DNA of 56,275 bases from Synechococcus sp. AG-683-C23 (GCA_003208835.1 QCVD01000009.1:1-56275), one strand, 5' to 3'. Positions 19,614-29,895 are shown, numbered from the stretch's first letter. Notes: generated by a model from the letters alone, not told the origin. Translations and numbers: made by a program.

Positions 19614-20342
19614 TCAACCCTCGTTTGAGCGGTCTTCGAACTGTTGGGGCCTACGGCTGGCCCTCCGACGGGGGTTCGCCCCAACCGGCATTGTCTGAGA
19701 CTGTTCGCTCAAGACTTCACCCTTGAACACCCAAACTTTGATGCCAAGAACGCCGTAAGTGGTTTTACCCACTTTGATGGCGTAATCGATATCGGCACGC
19801 AGGGTGTGCAGGGGTACACGACCTTCACGGGTCCACTCAGTCCGGGCGATTTCAGCGCCGTTCAAACGGCCTGACACCTGGATTTTCAGGCCGAGAACGC
19901 CAGCCCGTTGAGCGCGCTGAACAGCCATGCGCATCGTGCGACGAAACGCCACACGTTTTTCCAGTTGTTGGGCGATGTATTCGGCCAACAGAAACGCATC
20001 GCCGTCGACACGTTCAACTTCGACAACATTGATCCGCACTTGGCGGCTCTTGTCACCGACAGTTTTCTGGATGCCGGCACGAAGGTCTTCAATGCCGCTG
20101 CCCTGACGTCCTACGAGGACACCTGGGCGTGCTGTTTTGAGTTCAACTTCCAGTTGATCGGCTTTGCGGGCGATCAGCACGTCGCTAATGCCGGCAGAAC
20201 CGTATTTCTTGTGAATGAACTTGCGAATCCGATCATCTTCTTGAAGAAGCGTCGGATATGTCTTGCTGGAGGCGTACCAGCGTGACCGGTGCTCCTGGGT
20301 GATTCCCAGGCGCAGACCGGTTGGGTGGATTTTGTGTCCCAT
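19614..20342 (-). CDS. rpsC: 30S ribosomal protein S3
   Basis: 242 aa. [20 protein letters not shown] at the start, then the KH domain ([18 protein letters not shown]) and the C-terminal S3 domain with [19 protein letters not shown]. It follows rplV. Confidence 0.98.
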   Translation of the reverse strand: MGHKIHPTGLRLGITQEHRSRWYASSKTYPTLLQEDDRIRKFIHKKYGSAGISDVLIARKADQLEVELKTARPGVLVGRQGSGIEDLRAGIQKTVGDKSRQVRINVVEVERVDGDAFLLAEYIAQQLEKRVAFRRTMRMAVQRAQRAGVLGLKIQVSGRLNGAEIARTEWTREGRVPLHTLRADIDYAIKVGKTTYGVLGIKVWVFKGEVLSEQSQTMPVGANPRRRASRRPQQFEDRSNEG

Positions 20343-20360
20343 TGGGTCGGAGTCCGGGGG

Positions 20361-20726
20361 TCAGGAGTCGGTCTGAACTGCCACAGCAATGCTGATGTGG
20401 CAGGTCTGTTTCTTGATCTGGAAAGCCCGGCCTTGGGCCCGGGGCCTGTACCGCTTCATGGAAGGACCCATGTCGGCACTGGCACTCGAGATCACAAGGT
20501 TGGCTGGATCGAGACCGAGGTTGTTTTCGGCATTGGCTACCGCAGACCTGAGCACCTTGGTGATCGGGCCAGTGGATCGGTAGGGCATGAACTCGAGCAT
20601 GATCAGAGCGTCGCGGTAGGTGCGGCCTCGGATTTGGTCGAGTACACGACGCACCTTCGATGCAGAACCACGGATAAAGCGTCCGTGGGCCTGAGCGGTG
20701 GCAGCCGTTGAAGTAGACGATGTCAT
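20361..20726 (-). CDS. rplV: 50S ribosomal protein L22
   Basis: 121 aa from the ATG at 20726 ([20 protein letters not shown]). The open frame continues upstream to 20861 but there overlaps rpsS and is not L22-like. Core motifs are [17 protein letters not shown] and [18 protein letters not shown], the latter in the tunnel-lining hairpin. It starts 4 bp after rpsS. Confidence 0.97.
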   Translation of the reverse strand: MTSSTSTAATAQAHGRFIRGSASKVRRVLDQIRGRTYRDALIMLEFMPYRSTGPITKVLRSAVANAENNLGLDPANLVISSASADMGPSMKRYRPRAQGRAFQIKKQTCHISIAVAVQTDS

Positions 20727-20730
20727 GGCG

Positions 20731-21006
20731 TCAGCGGCCTCCTTTCTTGTCTTTGATGTGGCCCTTGAAGGTGCGGGTAGGAGCGAACTCCCCCAGCTTG
20801 TGTCCCACCATTTGTTCAGTGATAAACACTGGAATGTGGGACTTGCCGTTGTGAACGGCAATGGTGTGGCCGATCATCATCGGCAGGATTGTGGAAGCAC
20901 GTGACCAGGTTTTGATCACGGACTTATCGTCGTTGTCGTTCTGCTTTTCAAGCTTGCGAAGCAGGCTGTCAGCAATAAACGGTCCTTTTTTGAGTGAACG
21001 TCCCAT
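20731..21006 (-). CDS. rpsS: 30S ribosomal protein S19
   Basis: 91 aa. [20 protein letters not shown] at the start, followed by [19 protein letters not shown] and the C-terminal [14 protein letters not shown], all S19 signatures. It sits between rplB and rplV. Confidence 0.98.
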   Translation of the reverse strand: MGRSLKKGPFIADSLLRKLEKQNDNDDKSVIKTWSRASTILPMMIGHTIAVHNGKSHIPVFITEQMVGHKLGEFAPTRTFKGHIKDKKGGR

Positions 21007-21041
21007 AGCGGTTTAAGCAAGCGGCAAAATGATGGTTGGCA

Positions 21042-21905
21042 TCAGGAATCGCGTCCGCCACGGCTCCGCTTGGACGTCTTGCGACGTTTCCGGAGCACAT
21101 ATTGGTTGCTGGGTTTATTCCGCTTGCGGGTCTTAAGACCGAGGGCGGGTTTGCCCCAAGGCGTTACAGGTCCTGAGCGACCAATGGGTGCTCGGCCCTC
21201 ACCACCACCATGGGGGTGGTCGCAGGGGTTCATCACACTGCCTCGAACCTGAGGCCGCCGACCGAGCCAACGACGCCGACCGGCTTTGCCGAGGCTGGTG
21301 TTGCGAACCTCTGCGTTGCCAACTTCACCCAGGGTTGCGTAGCACTCACGCCGGACCAACCGAACTTCGGTGGAGGGCAATTTGAGAGCGACGTAGTCGC
21401 CTTCTTTGGCCATCACTTGAGCGCTAGCGCCCGCGGTCCGAACCATTTGTCCACCGCGACCGGCATAAAGCTCGACGCAATGCACACTCGAACCAAGGGG
21501 AACGGATGAAAGCGGCATTGCATTGCCGTTTTCGATCGGAGCTTCTGGACCAGACACCACGGTTTGGCCAACCTCAACTCCTGCTGGAGCAAGGATGTAG
21601 CGCTTTTCGCCATCGGCGTAAAACAGCAAGGCCAATCGCGCATTGCGATGGGGGTCGTAGTGGATTGCGGCCACCTTCGCGGTAATGCCGTGTTTGTTAC
21701 GGCGGAAATCCACGAGGCGGTACAACCGCTTATGGCCACCACCGCGGTGGCGACAGGTGATGACACCTCTGTTGTTGCGGCCTTTTTTGCGGTGCTTGGA
21801 CACCACAAGGGTCTTCTCCGGCTTGCGGCCGGTGACCTCACTGAAGTCGGTTACAACGCGGGTGCGTGTACCGGGGGTGTAGGGGCGGAATTTACGGATT
21901 GCCAT
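21042..21905 (-). CDS. rplB: 50S ribosomal protein L2
   Basis: 287 aa. N-terminal [18 protein letters not shown]. The peptidyl-transferase-proximal signature [19 protein letters not shown] includes the conserved His of the loop. Basic C-terminus [13 protein letters not shown]. It lies between rplW and rpsS. Confidence 0.98.
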   Translation of the reverse strand: MAIRKFRPYTPGTRTRVVTDFSEVTGRKPEKTLVVSKHRKKGRNNRGVITCRHRGGGHKRLYRLVDFRRNKHGITAKVAAIHYDPHRNARLALLFYADGEKRYILAPAGVEVGQTVVSGPEAPIENGNAMPLSSVPLGSSVHCVELYAGRGGQMVRTAGASAQVMAKEGDYVALKLPSTEVRLVRRECYATLGEVGNAEVRNTSLGKAGRRRWLGRRPQVRGSVMNPCDHPHGGGEGRAPIGRSGPVTPWGKPALGLKTRKRNKPSNQYVLRKRRKTSKRSRGGRDS

Positions 21906-21920
21906 GACGATTCAGACTCC

Positions 21921-22223
21921 TCAGGACTCGGGGAAGAGTTGGATCGAGTTGCCCTCCGCTAAGCGCACCACTGCCTTCTTCACTTGGGCACGTTTGCCAG
22001 CGAAGCGGCCCATCCGACGGGACCGTCGAGGAGGGTTCATGGTGCTGATGCCGGTGACCTTCACATCAAAGAGCTGCTCGATGGCGGCTTTGATGTCTGG
22101 CTTAGCGGCGCGGTGGTCCACCTCGAAGGTGTACTGATTTAACTCGAGGGCACGGGTTGCCTTCTCGGTGATCAGTGGTCGGCGGATGACATCCGCCAAA
22201 CGGGATTGGAAACGCTCAGTCAT
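21921..22223 (-). CDS. rplW: 50S ribosomal protein L23
   Basis: 100 aa. Contains [20 protein letters not shown] and the L23 loop [20 protein letters not shown], which docks the signal recognition particle and trigger factor at the tunnel exit. It overlaps rplD by 8 bp. Confidence 0.97.
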   Translation of the reverse strand: MTERFQSRLADVIRRPLITEKATRALELNQYTFEVDHRAAKPDIKAAIEQLFDVKVTGISTMNPPRRSRRMGRFAGKRAQVKKAVVRLAEGNSIQLFPES

Positions 22224-22851
22224 CTCCGTAAACCTCCTGGATGGTTGTAAGAGCGTCCTCTCCCACGACCAAAGAATTGGCGTGGAGTAGGTCGAAGACG
22301 TTGAGATGATTCGCTGAAATCAGCTTGACCTTGTCCAGGTTGCGCACGGAGCGACGGACCATTTCGGATGGGTTCGTCAAAACGATCAACACCTTGGTGT
22401 CTGCGGCGATGCCGAGGCGTCCGAGAACTTCGGTGATCTCACGCGTTTTTGGAGCTTCAAGGGATGTCCCGAAGTCCTTCACAACGGTGATTTCGTCGAT
22501 ACGAGCCATCAGCGCTGTGCGCAAGGCCGACCGACGCTCCTTGCGGTTCATCGCAAGGTTGTAACTCCGAGGCTTGGGGCCAAAAATGACGCCACCGCCT
22601 GGACGCAGAGGGGTTCTCACAGAACCTTGCCTTGCACGTCCTGTTCCTTTCTGCTTATAGGGCTTGCGGCCACCACCACGGACTTCTGACCGGGTGAGAG
22701 TGCTTGCGGTGCCTTGGCGCATGTGAGCCTGCTGTCGCAAGACTGCACGGTGCATCAAGTCAACTGCTGTGGCTTCTTTCGCCACTTTCAGGTCCAAGGT
22801 TGCCTTTCCGGCTTCCTTCCCCTGCCAATCGCGGACAACACAACTAGCCAT
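22216..22851 (-). CDS. rplD: 50S ribosomal protein L4
   Basis: 211 aa from the ATG at 22851, which shares one base with the rplC stop (TGATG); a GTG one codon earlier also exists. The extended loop [19 protein letters not shown] lines the exit tunnel. The C-terminal domain contains [20 protein letters not shown]. In E. coli L4 represses its own operon; here the operon starts with rplC instead of rpsJ. Confidence 0.97.
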   Translation of the reverse strand: MASCVVRDWQGKEAGKATLDLKVAKEATAVDLMHRAVLRQQAHMRQGTASTLTRSEVRGGGRKPYKQKGTGRARQGSVRTPLRPGGGVIFGPKPRSYNLAMNRKERRSALRTALMARIDEITVVKDFGTSLEAPKTREITEVLGRLGIAADTKVLIVLTNPSEMVRRSVRNLDKVKLISANHLNVFDLLHANSLVVGEDALTTIQEVYGDD

Positions 22852-23507
22852 CACTTATCTCCTTTGGCAGGTTTTGCGCCCACACGCACGGCTGGTTTGA
22901 TATTCAGTAGTGCGCCAGGTTTGCCTGGCACGGAACCTTTGACGACCAGCAGGTTGCGATCGCTATCGATGCGAAGGATGGTCAAACCGCGGGTCGTGAT
23001 TTTCTTGCCGCCGTAACGGCCAGACATCCGTTTGCCGGGGTAGACCCGCCCTGGCGTGGTGCCAGCACCGATGGAGCCGGGTTGCCGGTGGTTTTTAGAA
23101 CCGTGGGTCATTGGTCCGCGGGTAAAACCGTGGCGTTTCTGAAGACCTGCAAAGCCGCGACCCATTGTGTCGCCGCTGACATCCACCTTTTGACCAGCTT
23201 CGAAATCGCTGACCGTGATGGGTCCACCGAGTTCGAGACCGTCGACGTTGTCGACGCGGTACTCGCACAGATGGCGCAGTAGATCTTCACCTGATTTGGC
23301 GAGATGGCCTTTAGAAGGCTTGTTAATCAGTTTCTCGCGGATTTCGCCGAAACCAATCTGCACCGCGGCATAACCATCGGTGTCGTCGTTTTTGAGTTGT
23401 GTGATGCGGCAGGGACCGGCCTCGATCAAAGTGACCGGGATAGCTCTGCCCTGCTCGTCGAAGAGCTGGGACATGCCCAACTTCTTCCCGAGAATGCCGA
23501 TTGACAT
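22851..23507 (-). CDS. rplC: 50S ribosomal protein L3
   Basis: 218 aa from the ATG at 23507 ([18 protein letters not shown]). An in-frame start at 23534 would add 9 residues without family support. Typical L3 stretches are [20 protein letters not shown] and [17 protein letters not shown]. This is the first gene of the super-operon, preceded by about 380 bp of leader and promoter sequence. No clear Shine-Dalgarno sequence is seen; the 5' side is pyrimidine-rich. Confidence 0.97.
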   Translation of the reverse strand: MSIGILGKKLGMSQLFDEQGRAIPVTLIEAGPCRITQLKNDDTDGYAAVQIGFGEIREKLINKPSKGHLAKSGEDLLRHLCEYRVDNVDGLELGGPITVSDFEAGQKVDVSGDTMGRGFAGLQKRHGFTRGPMTHGSKNHRQPGSIGAGTTPGRVYPGKRMSGRYGGKKITTRGLTILRIDSDRNLLVVKGSVPGKPGALLNIKPAVRVGAKPAKGDK

Positions 23508-23893
23508 GGGGGGAGAAAGCGCCAGCGGGGACAAGCGCTACCCGATTTCTCGGATAGAGCGAAGGTGCTGATCGGAATAACGCAGTCGTGGTTCGAATGC
23601 CGTCCAAAATTGGACGAATTTCGAATGGAGCTAGCGAACGATTCAGCGAGGCTGAGACTTGTTCGGGCAACGAGTTGCACAAAAAGTTTCTCGGCGAAAT
23701 TTCAATAAAGAATTGAAATTTGCACTGGCCTGGAGATCCGGCGCAATCGCCGAATCTGTTCTACCGACTGGAGGCCCGGCTAGCGGACGGGCACAGAAAC
23801 GCAGAACAAACAACAAACCTACAGCACCACTGAGAGATTCCTTCCGACTTCGTCTCTTGAGCTGCCAGACTCTCCCAAGTGATGCATGCCCCG
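23508..23893. other. Gene-free intergenic region between divergent rplC and ndhN
   Basis: About 386 bp without a credible gene. It should hold the promoter and untranslated leader of the ribosomal super-operon (minus strand) and the ndhN promoter (plus strand). It contains several dyads: CGTCCAA-AA-TTGGACG at 23601-23616, a direct repeat TTCGAATG at 23592-23599 and 23620-23627, and the perfect inverted repeat listed separately at 23697-23721. I cannot place transcription starts from sequence alone. Confidence 0.7.
23697..23721. promoter_or_regulatory. Perfect 10-bp inverted repeat in the ribosomal operon leader
   Basis: Arms AAATTTCAAT (23697-23706) and ATTGAAATTT (23712-23721) around a 5-nt centre. 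It lies about 190 bp upstream of the rplC start and 170 bp upstream of ndhN. As RNA on the minus strand it would form an AT-rich hairpin not followed by a T run, so it is unlikely to be a terminator. It could be an operator dyad or part of a structured leader. Confidence 0.45.
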
Positions 23894-24355
23894 ATGCCCC
23901 TGCTTCTCACCGGTCGGGGATTCCGTCGTGATCTCGAAGCCAATGGATGCCTTGCAGTCCATGCACCTCTCGAAGGGGGTGCTGAAACGCGTCTTCTACG
24001 TCGTCTTCGGGGGGCTGGGTATCGCACACGAATGACATCAGCCCGCGGCTTGGGTGATCCAGAAGTGTTCTTGACCCAAAAACACGGGATTCGTCCACCC
24101 CATCTCGGTCATAACTGCGTGGGACGTGGTGCTGCCGTTGGTGAGGTTCAACAAGTTGTTCCTCTAATTGGAGATCTCCTTGATGGAGACGATTCAGTAG
24201 CGCTTTGGGTTCTCGAGGGTCAGGTTTTATCGCGCTCAGAGCTGTTATCTCTGTGCGATCTCTGTAAGCGAGAACCCCGTTTACGCATCATCGTGGAAAT
24301 GGGTGGAGCGCGGAGCCTCCGATGGCAGCCAATGAAAGCTTTACTAGGGGCCTGA
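23894..24355 (+). CDS. ndhN: NAD(P)H-quinone oxidoreductase subunit N
   Basis: Peripheral subunit of the cyanobacterial NDH-1 complex, which carries out respiration, cyclic electron flow and CO2 uptake at the thylakoid. 153 aa from the ATG at 23894 ([15 protein letters not shown]); earlier in-frame GTG and ATG at 23879 and 23882 are possible. Conserved segments are [40 protein letters not shown] and [20 protein letters not shown]. Its end overlaps the ldpA start by 34 bp. Confidence 0.95.
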   Translation: MPLLLTGRGFRRDLEANGCLAVHAPLEGGAETRLLRRLRGAGYRTRMTSARGLGDPEVFLTQKHGIRPPHLGHNCVGRGAAVGEVQQVVPLIGDLLDGDDSVALWVLEGQVLSRSELLSLCDLCKREPRLRIIVEMGGARSLRWQPMKALLGA

Positions 24356-25353
24356 GCCCTGAGGAGTCGCTGGTCCGTGGCCGTTGGGTCAAATTAATTT
24401 GCGGTGCCAGCAACCAAGATCTTCCTGCGATTACAGACCTGTGTGCGGTGTATGCCACGGCAGGTGTTCATTGCGTTGATGTGGCCGCTGACCCCGCTGT
24501 GGTCCACGCGGCGCGACAGGGTTTGGATTGGGCGGAGACGCGCAGTGGTTGGCGTCCCTGGCTGATGGTGAGCCTGAGCGATGGATTAGACGTTCACTTT
24601 CGTAAGGCGTGGTTCGACCCCACATGTTGTCCACCTCAGTGCGAACGTCCTTGCCAGCGGGTTTGTCCCGCTGAAGCTATTGCTGATCGTGGAGCTGTGG
24701 ACGCTTCGCTTTGCTACGGCTGTGGACGCTGCTTGCCGGCGTGTCCCTATGGACTGATTGAGGAACGGGATCATCGCCTTGATTTAGGGGCAGTTGGTGC
24801 GCTGCTGAAGTCGATACGCCCCGACGCCGTTGAGATCCATACCGCTCCAGGCCATGAACAAGGTTTTGAGGCCTTGCTGCGGAACCTTGATCAGGCATCA
24901 CTCTCGCTGCGACGCCTGGCTGTGAGCTGTGGATTGGAAGCCCATGGCATGGCCGCTGAGCAACTCGCGACAACGTTTTGGCACCGCCATTCCCGTCTGC
25001 GATGCCGCGGTTTTAGTCCGCTGTGGCAGCTCGATGGACGGCCGATGAGTGGGGATGTGGGGGCTGGGACCGCCCGCTCTGCGGTTCAACTGTGGAGAGC
25101 GATGCGTTCCATCGCGCCTCCTGGCCCTCTTCAATTGGCCGGTGGAACCAACCACCACACCCTGCAGCATCTCAATCGTGACGAACGACCCGCAGGAATT
25201 GCTTTCGGTGGTGTGGCACGACGTCTGCTTCTTCCGCTCTTGAAAGAAGCCCAACTCCGAGGCCAGTCGCTAAGGCAGTGGCCTGAAGGGTGGGAGGAGG
25301 CTGTGGCATTGGCGCGCGAGTTAGTGACGCCATGGATGAATCGACCTTGCTAA
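24322..25353 (+). CDS. ldpA: Light-dependent period protein LdpA (iron-sulfur, circadian clock input)
   Basis: LdpA is known in Synechococcus elongatus as a redox-sensing 4Fe-4S protein that adjusts clock period to light intensity. The 343 aa product has two ferredoxin-like cysteine clusters: Cys102/103, 107, 111 and 115 ([15 protein letters not shown]) and Cys131, 134, 137 and 141 ([14 protein letters not shown]). The flanking domains ([14 protein letters not shown] at 20-33 and [14 protein letters not shown]) match the family. The overlap with ndhN suggests co-expression with NDH-1. Confidence 0.92.
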   Translation: MAANESFTRGLSPEESLVRGRWVKLICGASNQDLPAITDLCAVYATAGVHCVDVAADPAVVHAARQGLDWAETRSGWRPWLMVSLSDGLDVHFRKAWFDPTCCPPQCERPCQRVCPAEAIADRGAVDASLCYGCGRCLPACPYGLIEERDHRLDLGAVGALLKSIRPDAVEIHTAPGHEQGFEALLRNLDQASLSLRRLAVSCGLEAHGMAAEQLATTFWHRHSRLRCRGFSPLWQLDGRPMSGDVGAGTARSAVQLWRAMRSIAPPGPLQLAGGTNHHTLQHLNRDERPAGIAFGGVARRLLLPLLKEAQLRGQSLRQWPEGWEEAVALARELVTPWMNRPC

Positions 25354-25375
25354 AAAGCAATGAGTCTTTGAGCTC

Positions 25376-27007
25376 ATGGTTACGCAGCGGGTCACGGATG
25401 ATCTCGATCGACTTCTCGACTTGCTGCCGCAATCGCTGCAGCTTGCGTTGTCTTCAGAAGCGAGTCATGACCAACTCCTTGAGGTGGTGCTCGATCTAGG
25501 GCGAATTCCGGAGGCGCGCTACCCAGGCCGTGCAATCGCCTTAGGCGATCGTGCGATTACGCGAGAAGATCTGGCCGACGTGGTCGACAAATTGGGTCGG
25601 TTCGGTGCGGATAATCGCGCCGGAATTGAGCGGACCCTCCACAGGATCAGTGCTATCCGAAATCGGCAGGGAGAGGTGGTTGGCCTCACCTGTCGTGTTG
25701 GTCGTGCAGTCTTTGGCACCGTGGCGATGGTGCGTGACCTTCTCGACAGTGCTCAGTCGTTGCTGCTGATGGGACGACCGGGCGTGGGAAAGACCACAGC
25801 ATTGCGAGAAATTGCCCGTGTTCTTGCCGATGAGATGCAGCGTCGGGTCGTCGTGATCGATACAAGCAATGAGATTGCGGGTGATGGCGACATTCCTCAC
25901 CCGGGGATCGGCCGTGCCCGACGGATGCAGGTCTCCAGTCCGGAGCATCAACATCAGGTGATGATCGAGGCCGTGGAAAACCACATGCCTGAGGTCATCG
26001 TGATTGATGAAATTGGCACAGAACTCGAGGCGATGGCTGCTCGCACCATTGCGGAGCGAGGCGTGATGCTTGTGGCGACGGCCCATGGCAACGCACTGGC
26101 TAATTTGATCAAAAACCCAACGTTGAGCGACTTGGTGGGGGGAATTCAGTCGGTCACGCTTGGGGACGACGAGGCCCGTCGTCGTCGTACTCAAAAAACG
26201 GTGCTCGAGCGTGCTGCGGAACCAACCTTTCCGTTGGCGGTGGAGATGCATAGCCGCCATCGTTGGTCGATTCATGCCGATGTGGCTGCCACCGTTGATC
26301 AGCTCCTGCGTGGCCAGCAACCAAAAGTTGAGCAGCGCGAACTCACCAGCGACGGAGGGATGCGACGGTTTGAGCCAGAGGACTTAACGGGCTCCCTGCG
26401 CCGTCCTTCCCGAGCCGTTGCCTCCCCCCCGTTCACACCAGGTTTGTCACCGTCGTCTGCGCATGCCGATCCCCCTCAGCCCCCGCTGAACGACGAAGCC
26501 GTGCGCACCAGTGCTCTTCAGGTGCTTTGTTGTGGGATTACGGCGCAATTGGTGGAGCAGGCGATTCGACGTCATCGCTGGTCAGCTCGTCTTGTCGACG
26601 ACCTTTGTGATGCTGATGTTGTCCTCAGCGTGCGGCAAGGCCTTGGCCGTGCGTCTGGACTGCGTCGTCAAGCGAAAGACCAGCGCGTGCCCATCTTGGT
26701 GATCAAAGCGGACACACTTCCTCAGATTGAGCGTGCTTTGGAGCGCCTTTTGAGTCGAAGAGCGTCGTCGTCTGGCCCTCAATCTGCCTTGGCGGATATG
26801 AGCGGACAAGACGATGAAATCGCCGGATTAGAGGAGTGCCGTCTGGCGATTGAACAAGTGGTGATGCCTCAAGGTCGACCAGTGGAGCTGGTGCCCCGTA
26901 CGGAACGGGTGCGGGGGATGCAGGCCGAATTGGTGAATCGGTATCGCTTGCGTTGTGATGTCTTTGGGCAAGCGGAGCATGGCCGGCTCAGGGTGTTCCC
27001 CCCCTGA
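25376..27007 (+). CDS. ycf45: Ycf45-type AAA ATPase (SpoIIIAA-like) with degenerate R3H domain
   Basis: 543 aa. The ATPase core shows the P-loop GRPGVGKTT at 133-141, Walker B VIVIDEIG at 207-213, and ATAHGNAL, as in the Ycf45 / SpoIIIAA-like secretion-type ATPases of cyanobacteria and plastids. After a Pro-rich linker (about 340-370) comes a second domain that ends in an R3H-like segment ([12 protein letters not shown]...GRLRVFPP). The His of the R-x3-H nucleic-acid motif is not evident. Role is uncertain. It is the third gene of the ndhN-ldpA unit. Confidence 0.85.
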   Translation: MVTQRVTDDLDRLLDLLPQSLQLALSSEASHDQLLEVVLDLGRIPEARYPGRAIALGDRAITREDLADVVDKLGRFGADNRAGIERTLHRISAIRNRQGEVVGLTCRVGRAVFGTVAMVRDLLDSAQSLLLMGRPGVGKTTALREIARVLADEMQRRVVVIDTSNEIAGDGDIPHPGIGRARRMQVSSPEHQHQVMIEAVENHMPEVIVIDEIGTELEAMAARTIAERGVMLVATAHGNALANLIKNPTLSDLVGGIQSVTLGDDEARRRRTQKTVLERAAEPTFPLAVEMHSRHRWSIHADVAATVDQLLRGQQPKVEQRELTSDGGMRRFEPEDLTGSLRRPSRAVASPPFTPGLSPSSAHADPPQPPLNDEAVRTSALQVLCCGITAQLVEQAIRRHRWSARLVDDLCDADVVLSVRQGLGRASGLRRQAKDQRVPILVIKADTLPQIERALERLLSRRASSSGPQSALADMSGQDDEIAGLEECRLAIEQVVMPQGRPVELVPRTERVRGMQAELVNRYRLRCDVFGQAEHGRLRVFPP

Positions 27008-27097
27008 GTGGATTTGATGGATTGACGAAGGTCAACGTTGTATGGGTAACTATGTAGGCCCAGATGAGATAGCCGAAGGCCATCACATCTGTATCAA

Positions 27098-27169
27098 TGG
27101 GCCGTCGCCAAGCGGTAAGGCAGCGGGTTTTGGTCTCGCCATTCCTAGGTTCGAATCCTAGCGGCCCAG
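27098..27169 (+). tRNA. tRNA-Gln(UUG)
   Basis: 72 nt. Acceptor arms TGGGCCG and CGGCCCA pair, with G discriminator; the anticodon stem GCGGG/CTCGC encloses loop TTTTGGT, giving anticodon UUG; the T arm contains GGTTCGAATCC. CCA is not encoded. A T6 run follows directly and may end the transcript just before the HAD gene. Confidence 0.97.
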
Positions 27170-27180
27170 TTTTTTCCGAT

Positions 27181-27933
27181 ATGTCGGACCGTTCTCTCCT
27201 GGTTTTTGATTTCGACGGAGTCATCGTCGACGGAATGGCCGAATATTGGTGGAGCTCCTGGCACGCCGCCAGTGGCTCCCTTGGGGCTGATCCGTCGGGT
27301 TTGACGCCGGATGTCGTTCCCGAAGCGTTTCGAGCCTTGCGCCCTTGGGTCCACCACGGCTGGGAAATGGTGCTGCTTGCCGCTGAGCTGCCTCAGCTTG
27401 ATCTCCAGGATTGGATGAGCGATTACGCCGGGCAGCAGCGCCAAGCGATGGACCGTCGTGGCTGGCAGCCCGATCAGTTGCAACCTGCGCTCGACCAAAC
27501 GCGACAGGAGGCGGTCCGTAGTGATCGCGCTGCATGGTTGGCATTGCATCGACCCTTCCCAGGCTTGGTTGAGCGCCTGCAATCGCTAGAGGCGGAGGGA
27601 GTTGATTGGGCGGTGCTCACAACAAAGAGCGAGGCTTTTACGGCAGAACTTCTGGAGAGTCTTGCTTTGAGGCCTTGGCGCCTTGATGGGCGAGAGGCTG
27701 GGGCGAAGCCTGATGTGTTGCGTCGCTTGCAGTCCCAGCGTTGCGTCCATTCCTTTATCGAAGACCGGCGCGCCACTCTTGAAACGGTTTGCTCGACCCC
27801 TGGTCTTGAGCCACTTCAATGCTTGTTGGTTCGATGGGGCTATCTGAAACCCTCAGACCTCATTGGATTGCCGCCTGGCATCAAGCTGATTGACTTAGAT
27901 GCTTTTGCGAAACCCCTAGCGCAATGGCCATAA
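27181..27933 (+). CDS. HAD-superfamily hydrolase-like protein
   Basis: 250 aa from the ATG at 27181; the longer open frame overlaps tRNA-Gln and is not used. HAD motif I is FDFDGVIVDG (Asp10 and Asp12), motif II is VLTTKS, a Lys occurs in EAGAKPDVL, and the acidic motif is IEDRRATLE. Cap-domain sequence lies between motifs I and II. This is a family of small-molecule phosphatases; the substrate cannot be read. It is 11 bp after tRNA-Gln and upstream of recA. Confidence 0.85.
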   Translation: MSDRSLLVFDFDGVIVDGMAEYWWSSWHAASGSLGADPSGLTPDVVPEAFRALRPWVHHGWEMVLLAAELPQLDLQDWMSDYAGQQRQAMDRRGWQPDQLQPALDQTRQEAVRSDRAAWLALHRPFPGLVERLQSLEAEGVDWAVLTTKSEAFTAELLESLALRPWRLDGREAGAKPDVLRRLQSQRCVHSFIEDRRATLETVCSTPGLEPLQCLLVRWGYLKPSDLIGLPPGIKLIDLDAFAKPLAQWP

Positions 27934-27942
27934 GTCGTTAAC

Positions 27943-27954
27943 GTACGTTTGTAC
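27943..27954 (+). promoter_or_regulatory. LexA-type SOS operator upstream of recA
   Basis: The sequence GTACGTTTGTAC has the GTAC-N4-GTAC form and fits the cyanobacterial LexA consensus RGTACNNNDGTWCB at every position except the first. It sits 65 bp upstream of the recA start, just after the HAD gene stop, a sensible place for an operator over the recA promoter. LexA binding is inferred. Confidence 0.6.
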
Positions 27955-28019
27955 TACCTGAGACGATTCGGCGCTTCTGTGGCATTGGGTCTCTCGTTCC
28001 TTAGCTTCAGATTGATTCC

Positions 28020-29150
28020 ATGCCTGCTGACATGAAGACCACCGCTCCCGGCTCCGATGCTCGTTCCTCCGGCGAGCGCGATAAGGCCCTGAATTTGGTG
28101 CTCGGCCAAATCGAGCGCAATTTCGGAAAAGGCTCAATCATGCGCCTTGGAGATGCCTCCCGCATGAGGGTGGAAACCATCTCGACGGGGGCGTTGACGC
28201 TTGATTTAGCCCTCGGCGGTGGATATCCCAAAGGCCGGGTGGTCGAGATCTATGGCCCTGAAAGTTCAGGTAAAACCACGCTGACGCTCCATGCGATTGC
28301 CGAGATTCAAAAGCGTGGAGGTGTAGCAGCGTTTGTGGATGCAGAGCACGCTCTTGATCCTCAATATGCGGCATCTCTCGGTGTGGATGTTGAGAATCTT
28401 CTGGTGTCCCAGCCGGATACCGGCGAGATGGCACTGGAGATTGTTGACCAGCTCGTTCGTTCTGCTGCAGTCGACATTGTGGTGATTGACTCTGTCGCGG
28501 CTTTAACCCCTCGCTCAGAAATCGAGGGCGAGATGGGAGATGTCTCCGTTGGTGCCCAGGCGCGTTTGATGAGTCAGGCGATGCGAAAAATCACAGGAAA
28601 CATCGGTAAGTCCGGTTGCACGGTGATTTTCTTGAACCAGCTGCGTTTGAAGATTGGGGTGATGTATGGAAATCCTGAGACCACGACCGGTGGAAATGCC
28701 CTGAAGTTCTATGCCTCAGTTCGTCTCGATATTCGGCGGATTCAAACGCTGAAAAAGGGCACGGAGGAGTTTGGAATTCGCGCCAAGGTGAAAGTGGCCA
28801 AAAATAAAGTTGCGCCACCATTCCGTATCGCGGAATTTGACATCTTGTTTGGACGCGGCATCAGCACTCTTGGATGCCTTCTGGATTTAGCAGAAGAAAC
28901 GGGCATTGTTGTTCGTAAAGGTGCTTGGTATAGCTATGAAGGCGACAACATTGGCCAAGGTCGCGACAACACCATCGTTTGGATGGAACAGAATCCTGAA
29001 GCTGCCACCAAGATTGAAACTTTGGTGCGACAAAAGCTCAATGAGGGGACTGAAGTGACCGCCAATACTGTGAAGCCTTTGGCAGCAGCCTCAGCAAAGT
29101 CTGCGACGGAGAATTCAGCTGAAACGAAAGGAGCTAACGCTGCGGCCTGA
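28020..29150 (+). CDS. recA: Recombinase RecA
   Basis: Forms the ATP-dependent strand-exchange filament on single-stranded DNA and activates SOS self-cleavage. 376 aa. Walker A is GPESSGKTT at 79-87, Walker B is [10 protein letters not shown], and the L1/L2 loop regions [18 protein letters not shown] and [20 protein letters not shown] are intact. The C-terminal tail is Ala/Thr-rich. A LexA-like box lies 65 bp upstream. Confidence 0.99.
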   Translation: MPADMKTTAPGSDARSSGERDKALNLVLGQIERNFGKGSIMRLGDASRMRVETISTGALTLDLALGGGYPKGRVVEIYGPESSGKTTLTLHAIAEIQKRGGVAAFVDAEHALDPQYAASLGVDVENLLVSQPDTGEMALEIVDQLVRSAAVDIVVIDSVAALTPRSEIEGEMGDVSVGAQARLMSQAMRKITGNIGKSGCTVIFLNQLRLKIGVMYGNPETTTGGNALKFYASVRLDIRRIQTLKKGTEEFGIRAKVKVAKNKVAPPFRIAEFDILFGRGISTLGCLLDLAEETGIVVRKGAWYSYEGDNIGQGRDNTIVWMEQNPEAATKIETLVRQKLNEGTEVTANTVKPLAAASAKSATENSAETKGANAAA

Positions 29151-29156
29151 GTTCTT

Positions 29157-29501
29157 TTAAGCCGTTTGGGCCAGAGGAGCCGCGATGCTCTTTTGGCTCA
29201 TTTGCACTAGGTCTGCCATCCGTTGCAGCTCGTGGATGGCTTCCGCCCCTTCCAGCTTGACGAGCTCTCGCCCATTTCTGGATTCAACACAACTAATGCC
29301 GCAATCGGAAACCAAAAAGCGCACCATGTGCCGCTCTCCGATCTCTGCAACAAACGATGCTCCATGACCATCTAGGCTATCGCCACATGAATAACAAGTG
29401 GCTGTAACTCCGGCGGTTTTCAAGCTTTTTGCTAAGGCCTGAAGACTCATGACTAGATCCTGCACAACGGACTTGTAGTGCTCTGCAAGCCGAGGAAACA
29501 T
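29157..29501 (-). CDS. DUF1815 family protein
   Basis: 114 aa conserved cyanobacterial protein of unknown function. Recognised from FPRLAEHYKSVVQDLVMSLQ at the start, a CYSCGD motif and the block RFLVSDCGISCVESRNGREL followed by LEGAEAIHELQ. It has no signal peptide or membrane helix; the CxxC may bind metal or be redox-active, which is speculative. It converges with recA, the stops being 6 bp apart. Confidence 0.85.
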   Translation of the reverse strand: MFPRLAEHYKSVVQDLVMSLQALAKSLKTAGVTATCYSCGDSLDGHGASFVAEIGERHMVRFLVSDCGISCVESRNGRELVKLEGAEAIHELQRMADLVQMSQKSIAAPLAQTA

Positions 29502-29580
29502 GATGAGGTCTTAAGCGAGATCGATCCTAAAGGTTTTCTTTTGATTCGTGGCTGAGGGGGCGTTGGCTCTGTGCCGGCGA

Positions 29581-29829
29581 CTAAGGCATGTCGGACAAAG
29601 TCCACCAACCAGCTGCTGGCCCGATGAACCGCACCGTGATCCACAGCAGAGCCATGGCGCCGATGCCAAACCATGCCCCCTTGGTCGTGACGGCCACAAA
29701 TTGTTGGGTCTGATTTTTAGTCAGTGGCAACCAAGACACCACCCTTGGAGAGGTGTCGATCGGTTTCGAGTTTTTTTGGGGCTGGCGTGGGGGTAAGCCC
29801 TGAGCAGCGCGTCGACGGGCTTCTCCCAT
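29581..29829 (-). CDS. DUF2839 family small membrane protein
   Basis: 82 aa from the ATG at 29829 (MGEARRRAAQGLPPRQ), the family's usual beginning; an upstream start at 29886 would add 19 non-conserved residues. A basic N-terminal half is followed by LPLTKNQTQQFVAVTTKGAW and one transmembrane helix (GIGAMALLWITVRFIGPAAGW). The family is cyanobacteria-specific and of unknown function. Confidence 0.82.
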   Translation of the reverse strand: MGEARRRAAQGLPPRQPQKNSKPIDTSPRVVSWLPLTKNQTQQFVAVTTKGAWFGIGAMALLWITVRFIGPAAGWWTLSDMP

Positions 29830-29895
29830 ACACGATTTCATTAATGATTGGACGTTAAAGACAGAAGCTGTCGTTGGCTGAATCAAGGCGACTCC

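Noticed and set aside
25541-26320. Minus-strand frame of 259 codons opposite ycf45
   Set aside because: His-rich composition and no domain; the ATPase motifs lie on the plus strand.
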